Of a DNA stretch of 64,000 nucleotides, positions 58,988 through 64,000 are shown piece by piece. The translations under genes and the position numbers were made by a program. Below the pieces are notes generated by a model. That model had not been told where the DNA came from and made no database searches. It saw only the letters and a list, made by a program, of their open reading frames with translations. The stretch lies in assembly GCF_049331405.1 (NCBI RefSeq), contig NZ_CP186274.1:5394001-5458000 (forward strand), read 5' to 3'. Position 1 is the stretch's first letter. Each line of letters begins with the position of its first letter. This DNA comes from PoT sp049331405 (GTDB lineage: Bacteria > Planctomycetota > Planctomycetia > Isosphaerales > Isosphaeraceae).

Positions 58988-60013
58988 ATGACACCGTTGC
59001 GCCCGCGGTTTCTCCAGCCAATTTCGATCATCATCCTGCTCGCCGCCCTGATCCCAACCCGGGCGGAGGCGGCGGCGGAAATCAAGTTCGACCGCGACTT
59101 CCTCTCCGGGGTCGTGGCCAAAATCCCGACGACCCCCTTCCAGGAGGAAGGGAAGATCCGGGGCGAGATCGAGGCCTTCCGGCTCGCGGGGATCGACCCC
59201 AAGACCCGGCAATTCCTGATCGCCTTCCAGGTCGTCGGCGAGTTCCGCGCGCCGGTGGTCAAGATCAGCCGCAGCAGCGACCCCGAGGCCGGCTGGAAGA
59301 ACTTCCGGTTCGAGGTCAAGGCGGGCCTGAACATCGAGGCGGGCCGCGACGGGGCCCCTCGGTTCAAGGTCGAGGTCGAGGAGGTCAAGCGCAAGGAGAT
59401 GGAAGGGTTCGCCGGGGCCCTGGCGAAGGTCCTGGGGAGGTCGTTCGACGCCATGGTGACGCAGATCGCCGACGGCAAGGCTTCGAAGCTGAACGAGAAA
59501 CTCAACGCCGAGATCCGCAAGCGGATCGACACGTTCAAGGAATACGGCATCTTCCGCGACATCAAGTACGCGCCCGACGGCGTCGTCCTCTCGTTCGACG
59601 TCTCCCGGTTCAAGGCCGAGGGGATCGCCGGCCACGTCTTCAGCGAGGAGAAGCCTGGGACCGTGCCCTTCTATCGCTGGGTCAGGCGCGGGAGTTTCGA
59701 TCACGCCTATTCGCTGGCGTCGCTCAAGAACGACCCGAGGATCTACTACAGCGAAGGGGTCTCCTGCTACGTCTTCGACCAGCCCCAGCCGGGGACCGTG
59801 GCGCTCTACGGCTGGCGGAGCCGCACCGATCACTTCCTCACCACGGCCGCCGACGGCGAGCGCGTCGCCAGGCTCGGCTTCCGCCCGCAGGGGGTCGCCT
59901 GCTACGTCTACCCCGACCCGCAGCCGGGGACCGTCCCGCTTTATCGGTTCGTGGAGCCCCGCACCGGCCAGCACTTCTACACGACCCACGAGCACGCCGA
60001 ATTCGCGAAGTGA
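58988..60013 (+). CDS. Secreted protein with C-terminal DUF5648-type (lectin-like) repeats
   Basis: A 341-residue protein from ATG 58988 (GAGGTGGC upstream). A signal peptide (RFLQPISIIILLAALIPTRA) is followed by an alpha/beta region of unknown fold (about 35-215, rich in KFDRDFLSGVVAKIP, FRFEVKAGLNIEAGR). The C-terminus has repeated DUF5648-like units (EKPGTVPFYRWVRRGSFDHA; QPQPGTVALYGWRSRTDHFL; QPGTVPLYRFVEPRTGQHFY), with GVSCYVF/GVACYVY signatures between them. DUF5648 modules occur in secreted bacterial proteins with suspected carbohydrate binding. Function unknown. Confidence 0.85.
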   Translation: MTPLRPRFLQPISIIILLAALIPTRAEAAAEIKFDRDFLSGVVAKIPTTPFQEEGKIRGEIEAFRLAGIDPKTRQFLIAFQVVGEFRAPVVKISRSSDPEAGWKNFRFEVKAGLNIEAGRDGAPRFKVEVEEVKRKEMEGFAGALAKVLGRSFDAMVTQIADGKASKLNEKLNAEIRKRIDTFKEYGIFRDIKYAPDGVVLSFDVSRFKAEGIAGHVFSEEKPGTVPFYRWVRRGSFDHAYSLASLKNDPRIYYSEGVSCYVFDQPQPGTVALYGWRSRTDHFLTTAADGERVARLGFRPQGVACYVYPDPQPGTVPLYRFVEPRTGQHFYTTHEHAEFAK

Positions 60014-60027
60014 ACCAGGGCGCGAGG

Positions 60028-60063
60028 AAAAGGCCGAGTCCCGATCGCCGGGCCCGGCCTTTG
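60028..60063. terminator. Hairpin between converging genes
   Basis: AAAGGCCG (60029-60036) pairs with CGGCCTTT (60055-60062), with further G/C pairing inside. It lies 15 bp after the stop of the DUF5648 gene and 32 bp after the stop of the ABC permease-binding-protein gene on the other strand, so it can serve both. Confidence 0.6.
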
Positions 60064-60094
60064 AAGTCTTCACAAACTGAATCAGTGCACACGT

Positions 60095-62197
60095 TCAGAA
60101 GTCGAATTGATCGATATTTTCCTTCGTGAACGTGAACGGCTTGCCGAGCATGATATTGTCCCCCTCGACGGCGATGGTGCCGAGGCGGCCGGCCTTCAGC
60201 TCCTTGTCGCCGAGGTGGAGCTGGTCGTTCCGCAGGGCGTGCGAGGCGTAGACGGTCAGGTAGCCCAGGTCCATCGTGTTCCAGAGGATCAGGCAGTCGG
60301 TGATCCCCTCGTGGATGTACCGCTTGTTGTCGTTGGGGAGCCCCAGGCCGATCACCTTGACGTCGGTGCGCCCCGCCTGCTTCACGGCCTCCGCCGCACC
60401 AGGGACGGCCGGGGTGCAGATGCCCATGATGAGCTTGACCTCGGGGTCGGCGTTAAGGATCGCGGTGGTCTCGTCGAACGCCTTCTTCTGGAGGTCGTCG
60501 CAGGGGCGGAGTGCGGCCATCTGGATGTCCGGGTACTTCTCCTTGCGGCGTGCCTCGATGGTCTTCTGCCACTCGATCATGTTCGCGGCCGTGAGCGAGG
60601 CCGTGATGATGGCGAACTTGCCCTTGCCCTTGAGCACGCGGGCGGCGTTGTCCATCAGGGCCTCGCCGATCCCCTGCGGCGTCGCCTGATTGACGAGGAA
60701 GTCGCGGGCCTCGACGCGGGCGTCGGCATCCCAGGTGATGACCTTGATGCCCCGGTCCCTCGCCTTGCGAAGGACCGACGAGATCCCTTCCCGGTTCTCG
60801 ACGGCGACGGCGATCACGTCGACGCCCCGGGTGATCCAGGTGTCGACGACCTCGTTCTGCTTGGCGGGATCGGGGTCGGTGGGACCGTCCCAGATCACGG
60901 TGTCGCCCAGTTCCTTGGCGGCCTCCTCGGCCCCCTTGCGGCAGGCGATGAAGTAGGCGTTCCCCTTGCTCTTGGGCATCATGGCCACGGTGATGGGCTT
61001 GCCCTTCGCGGGGGCGTTCGACGGCGAGGCCGCGGTCGAGCCCGAAGCGGCCGTACCCCGGGTCGAGAGGTCCTCGCGGATGGTGCGGACGAGGTACACG
61101 TTGCTCGCCGCGACGATCAGGGCCGCCGCGAGGATCACGCCGCAGATGACGGCCACTTGCGCATTCTTCACGTTCATCACCTCAAGGGAAGGATCCGTTG
61201 TTGCGACGGCCGGTCCCCGCGCCGGCTTCCGATCGAGCCCGATCGCCAGGAGGAGCAGGACCCCGGTTAAGACCCCCGACAATTCGGCGGGCAGGTCCGC
61301 CAGCCTCAGCCCGTTCTGGAGCACGCAGATGGCCATGAGGCCGAGCAACGTCCCGAGCACGCTCCCCCGCCCGCCGAAGATCGAGGTCCCGCCCAGCACG
61401 ACCGCCGTGATCGACAGCAGCTCATATCCGGTGCCTGCATCGGCCTTGGCCTGCCCGAGGTGCGCCACGTAAATCACCGCCGCCAGGCTCGAGACCAGGC
61501 CGGAGAGCAAGTAAACGAGCCAGACAAGCCGGCCGACCGGCAGCCCGGCGTGCCTCGCCCCTTCGGGGGCGAACCCGACGGCCACCAGCCCTCGTCCGAT
61601 CGTGGAGCGATGGAGCAGGACCCAGAAGGCGATCGCGACCAGGGCGAAGATCGGCAACTGCGCCGGGATCACGCCGAAGGCATAGCCTTGCCCAAGGAAG
61701 AGGAAGCTCGCCGGGAACCTCGTGTAGTTGTCGACCCCGCCCGTCAGGCCTTCGGCCAGGCCCCGGAAGAGGGAGAACGAGCCGAGCGTCACGATCAAGG
61801 GCGGGATCCGCAGGCGAGTGATTAGGAGCCCGTTGAGGCTACCGGCCATGGCCCCCACGCAGAGCGTGAGCACGGCCGCCACGCCGATCGGCAGACCGAC
61901 ATCGCGCCAGAGCTCGCCGAAGAGGACGGCCGAGAGGCCCATCAGCGAGCCGACCGAGAGGTCGATGCCCCCGCTGATGATCACCGGGGTCAACGCCACG
62001 GCCAGGAGGCCGACCTCGACGCTCAGGCGCAGGACCTCCAGGCCGTTGTCGATCGACAGGAAGTTAGTGCCGATGACGGAGAAGATCGCGATCTCGGCGG
62101 CGAGGAGTAGGAGTAAGATCCGCTGCGCGGGCTCGAGCCATCGGGTACGGCCGGAGCCTGAGTCGGGAGCGGTTGCGGCCACGGTCGACATCGTCAT
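60095..62197 (-). CDS. Sugar ABC transporter permease fused in frame to the substrate-binding protein
   Basis: A 700-residue protein. Residues 1-325 form a RbsC/RhaP/LsrC-type permease (LTPVIISGGIDLSVGSLMGL, LRIPPLIVTLGSFSLFRGLA, VVLGGTSIFGGRGSVLG). No stop codon follows; a linker leads at about 341 to MNVKNAQVAVICGVILAAAL, which looks like the former start and anchor of a binding protein. About 385-700 is a periplasmic-binding domain of the RhaS/LsrB type (KPITVAMMPKSKGNAYFIAC, VIWDGPTDPDPAKQNEVVDT, RGIKVITWDADA). GAGGTG sits directly before the internal Met, so independent translation from it cannot be excluded. Start ATG overlaps the upstream permease stop by 4 bp (GAGGGGAA before it). Ligand is probably a pentose, rhamnose or AI-2-like sugar. 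Confidence 0.85.
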   Translation of the reverse strand: MTMSTVAATAPDSGSGRTRWLEPAQRILLLLLAAEIAIFSVIGTNFLSIDNGLEVLRLSVEVGLLAVALTPVIISGGIDLSVGSLMGLSAVLFGELWRDVGLPIGVAAVLTLCVGAMAGSLNGLLITRLRIPPLIVTLGSFSLFRGLAEGLTGGVDNYTRFPASFLFLGQGYAFGVIPAQLPIFALVAIAFWVLLHRSTIGRGLVAVGFAPEGARHAGLPVGRLVWLVYLLSGLVSSLAAVIYVAHLGQAKADAGTGYELLSITAVVLGGTSIFGGRGSVLGTLLGLMAICVLQNGLRLADLPAELSGVLTGVLLLLAIGLDRKPARGPAVATTDPSLEVMNVKNAQVAVICGVILAAALIVAASNVYLVRTIREDLSTRGTAASGSTAASPSNAPAKGKPITVAMMPKSKGNAYFIACRKGAEEAAKELGDTVIWDGPTDPDPAKQNEVVDTWITRGVDVIAVAVENREGISSVLRKARDRGIKVITWDADARVEARDFLVNQATPQGIGEALMDNAARVLKGKGKFAIITASLTAANMIEWQKTIEARRKEKYPDIQMAALRPCDDLQKKAFDETTAILNADPEVKLIMGICTPAVPGAAEAVKQAGRTDVKVIGLGLPNDNKRYIHEGITDCLILWNTMDLGYLTVYASHALRNDQLHLGDKELKAGRLGTIAVEGDNIMLGKPFTFTKENIDQFDF

Positions 62198-63129
62198 TTC
62201 CCCTCGCGGCCGAGTGCGTCGGAGGCCACGGCCAGCAGGATGATCGTCCCCTGGATGGCCTTCTCCCACTGGGGCTGAGTACCCAGGAACACCAGCGCCG
62301 GCCCGATCGAGCCGAGCAAGGCGACGCCGACCAGGGTGCCGAAGAGTGTCCCACGACCGCCCGAGATCGCGGTCCCTCCGACCACGACGGCGGCGATCAC
62401 CTGCATCTCGAGCCCCGCCCCCGAATTCGGGTCGACGTCGGCGAACCGGACGGCATTCAGAAGGGCCCCCAGGCCCGCGAGGGCTCCCATCGACACGAAG
62501 GTCAGGAAGACCACCCGCCTGGGCCGGATCCCGACCAACCGCGCGGCCTCGGGATCGGACCCGGTGGCGTAGACCGACCGCCCGGCCGCGAGGTTGCGGA
62601 GGCTCCAGAGGAAGACCAGGAAGACGACCGCCGCGACGGCGACCACGATCCACTGCCCCTCCCCCTGCCCGGCCCCGAACCACTGGAAGTTCGCCGGGAT
62701 GTCGCGCACGAACGAGCCCTCGCGGACGTAGCGGAGCGACTCGCGCAAAATCACGAGCGTCGCCAATGTCACCACAATTGAGGGTAAGCCGAGCCCGGCG
62801 ACAAGGGCGCCGTTGATGGCTCCCAGGCCACCTCCGACTAGGAGAGTGCCGACGCCGACGAGCGGGATCGGCATGCCGGTCTTGGCCAGCAGGCCGGCGA
62901 CGACCCCGCAGATGCTGAACTGGGAGCCGACCGAAAGGTCGATCTGGCGGCAGAGGATGATCAGGGTCATGCCGATCGCCGCGACCAGCACCGACGAGTT
63001 GCCGACGACGAACGAGCGGAGCTGCTCGGGCTTGTAGAACCTCGGGGCGGCCATCGCCAGGATCAGGAGGAAGATGGCGTAGGCCAGGGCGACGGAGAGC
63101 TCTCGGCGATACTTGGCGACCGCGTTCAT
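62194..63129 (-). CDS. Sugar ABC transporter permease (RbsC/RhaP type)
   Basis: A 311-residue polytopic protein of the branched-chain/sugar permease family: IILCRQIDLSVGSQFSICGV, GLPSIVVTLATLVILRESL, VVVGGTAISGGRGTLFGTLV and 8-10 hydrophobic segments. It would form half of the transmembrane channel together with the fused second permease. Its start and stop overlap the neighbours by 4 bp each (ATPase upstream and permease-binding-protein downstream), showing a tightly coupled operon of the order ATPase, permease, permease-binding protein, as in rhamnose or AI-2 importers. Confidence 0.93.
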   Translation of the reverse strand: MNAVAKYRRELSVALAYAIFLLILAMAAPRFYKPEQLRSFVVGNSSVLVAAIGMTLIILCRQIDLSVGSQFSICGVVAGLLAKTGMPIPLVGVGTLLVGGGLGAINGALVAGLGLPSIVVTLATLVILRESLRYVREGSFVRDIPANFQWFGAGQGEGQWIVVAVAAVVFLVFLWSLRNLAAGRSVYATGSDPEAARLVGIRPRRVVFLTFVSMGALAGLGALLNAVRFADVDPNSGAGLEMQVIAAVVVGGTAISGGRGTLFGTLVGVALLGSIGPALVFLGTQPQWEKAIQGTIILLAVASDALGREGK

Positions 63130-64000
63130 GCCGGCACCCCGCTCGCGGCTCGATGCCCCAGGGCGAGCTCGAGGATCGCCTCCTGCGTGGCCCCTTCGCG
63201 GTCGAGCGTGCCGGCCACGGTGCCGGCGTGCATCACGACGATGCGGTCGCTCATGCCGAGGATCTCGGGGAGTTCCGAGGATATCATGATAATCGCCAGA
63301 CCTCGGGCGGCGAGGTCCCCCATGAGTCGATGGATCTCGGCCTTGGCCCCGACGTCGACCCCCTGGGTCGGCTCGTCGAGGATCAATACGATCGGGTTCG
63401 CGGCCAGCCAGCGCGCCAGGGCGACCTTCTGCTGGTTCCCCCCCGAGAGGTTGCCGACCGGCGTCTCGATCGAGGCCGTCTTAACCCCGAGCCGTCGCAC
63501 GAACTCGGCGGCCACCTTGCGCTCGCCGCGGAAGTCGAGCAGCCCCGCTTTGGAGACCGCCGCCAGCGTCGCCAGGGTCGTGTTTTGCGCGACCGACATG
63601 TCGAGGATGACGCCGTGGTGCCGGCGATCCTCGGGGACGTACGCGATGCCCAGCTCGACAGCCTTCGCGGGGGAGTCGATCGTCACGGCCTCCCCCTTGA
63701 GCCGGATCTCGCCGGCATCGGCCGGGGTGAGGCCGAAGAGGACCCGCGAGACCTCGGTGCGCCCCGCGCCGACGAGCCCGGCCAGGCCCAGGATCTCGCC
63801 GGCCCTGACCTCCAGGTCGACCCCACCGACTCCCGAAACCCGGCAGCCGAGCCCCCGCACCTCGAGCACCACATCCCCGCGCTCGACCTCGACCTTGGGG
63901 AAGACGGCCGAGAGCTCGCGACCGACCATCATCCGGATCAGGTCGCCTCGGCTCACCTCGTTCATCGCCCTCGTGCCGACGAGGGCCCCGTCGCGGAGCG
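63126..64000 (-). CDS. Sugar ABC transporter ATPase (C-terminal part; continues beyond window)
   Basis: The frame is open at the right edge; the visible 290 residues start in the linker (LRDGALVGTRA) and cover the second nucleotide-binding domain of a two-domain sugar importer ATPase. Walker A is atypical (GLVGAGRTEVS, with Arg-Thr in place of Lys-Ser, as commonly seen in the second domain of RbsA-type proteins). The other motifs present are the signature LSGGNQQKVALARWLAANP, Walker B IVLILDEPTQGVDVGAKAEI and the switch-His equivalent region (MISSELPEILGMSDRIVVM). The first ATPase domain lies outside the window. Overlaps the downstream permease gene by 4 bp. Confidence 0.93.
   Translation of the reverse strand, partial: LRDGALVGTRAMNEVSRGDLIRMMVGRELSAVFPKVEVERGDVVLEVRGLGCRVSGVGGVDLEVRAGEILGLAGLVGAGRTEVSRVLFGLTPADAGEIRLKGEAVTIDSPAKAVELGIAYVPEDRRHHGVILDMSVAQNTTLATLAAVSKAGLLDFRGERKVAAEFVRRLGVKTASIETPVGNLSGGNQQKVALARWLAANPIVLILDEPTQGVDVGAKAEIHRLMGDLAARGLAIIMISSELPEILGMSDRIVVMHAGTVAGTLDREGATQEAILELALGHRAASGVPA

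Noticed and set aside
58714..59613. Upstream extension of the sigma-factor frame on the minus strand
   Set aside because: The extra 300 residues lie antisense to the secreted DUF5648 gene, are Ser/Arg-rich and lack motifs; the ATG at 58713 has a strong ribosome-binding site.

Overview
The window looks like a chromosomal segment of a high-GC planctomycete, most likely of the Isosphaeraceae type. The evidence is two DUF1559 pseudopilin-like proteins with H-x9-DG tails plus a long DUF1559 fusion, ECF sigma factors carrying membrane-anchored C-terminal domains, a CRTAC1-type TPR/FG-GAP/UnbV protein, a YncE/phosphoesterase fusion, a DUF1111 dihaem cytochrome, a TPR-glycosyltransferase, and a generally GC-rich, widely spaced gene layout. 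No rRNA, tRNA or CRISPR array was recognised.

Layout. 1-1454 (+): the tail of a Ser/Thr-kinase-like protein, then a short AP2-like/J-domain protein. 1532-10426 (-): a secreted propeller/PHP-like protein, an NTF2-like membrane protein, two HflK/HflC-type SPFH proteins, and a heavy-metal P-type ATPase fused to a third SPFH domain and interrupted by one frameshift near 8941. 11032-19319 (-): a four-cysteine mini-protein, a frameshifted DUF1569 gene, a long DUF1559 fusion, a TPR/FG-GAP/UnbV protein, a DUF1559 pseudopilin and a small lipoprotein. About 1.7 kb without genes follows. 21046-26248 (+): an acyltransferase-type membrane protein, a DUF4239 protein, a DUF3124 lipoprotein, another DUF1559 protein and a small two-TM protein.

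26484-35030 (+) is the most distinctive block. It holds a zinc-ribbon GTPase, a GAP1-type (GTPase-associated protein 1) membrane protein whose C-terminal half is strikingly AT-rich, a long coiled-coil membrane protein, and a double-GYF membrane-anchored trypsin-like protease. Three of the four share one architecture: N-terminal domain, single central TM helix, extracytoplasmic C-terminal domain. This suggests a GTPase-controlled transmembrane complex of the conflict/signalling type.

35122-46314 (-): a YncE/phosphoesterase, a degraded ISL3-like transposase, a DinB-like protein, a PhzF-like protein, a secreted glycoside-hydrolase-like protein and a giant ECF sigma factor with repeated beta-sandwich domains. 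46605-56840: an ABC-2 permease, a methyltransferase, a histidine kinase, a complete ISAs1-type insertion sequence (51370-52631, perfect 10-bp target duplication, frameshifted transposase), a TPR-glycosyltransferase and a dihaem cytochrome. 56895-60013: a stand-alone copy of a sigma-factor C-terminal domain next to the sigma gene it resembles, then a DUF5648-type secreted protein. 60095-64000 (-): a ribose/rhamnose/AI-2-type ABC importer with ATPase (cut by the window edge), a permease, and a second permease fused in frame to the sugar-binding protein.

Four otherwise recognisable genes carry single-base frameshifts, several at short homopolymers. They are either residual assembly indels or real decay, and raw reads would be needed to decide.
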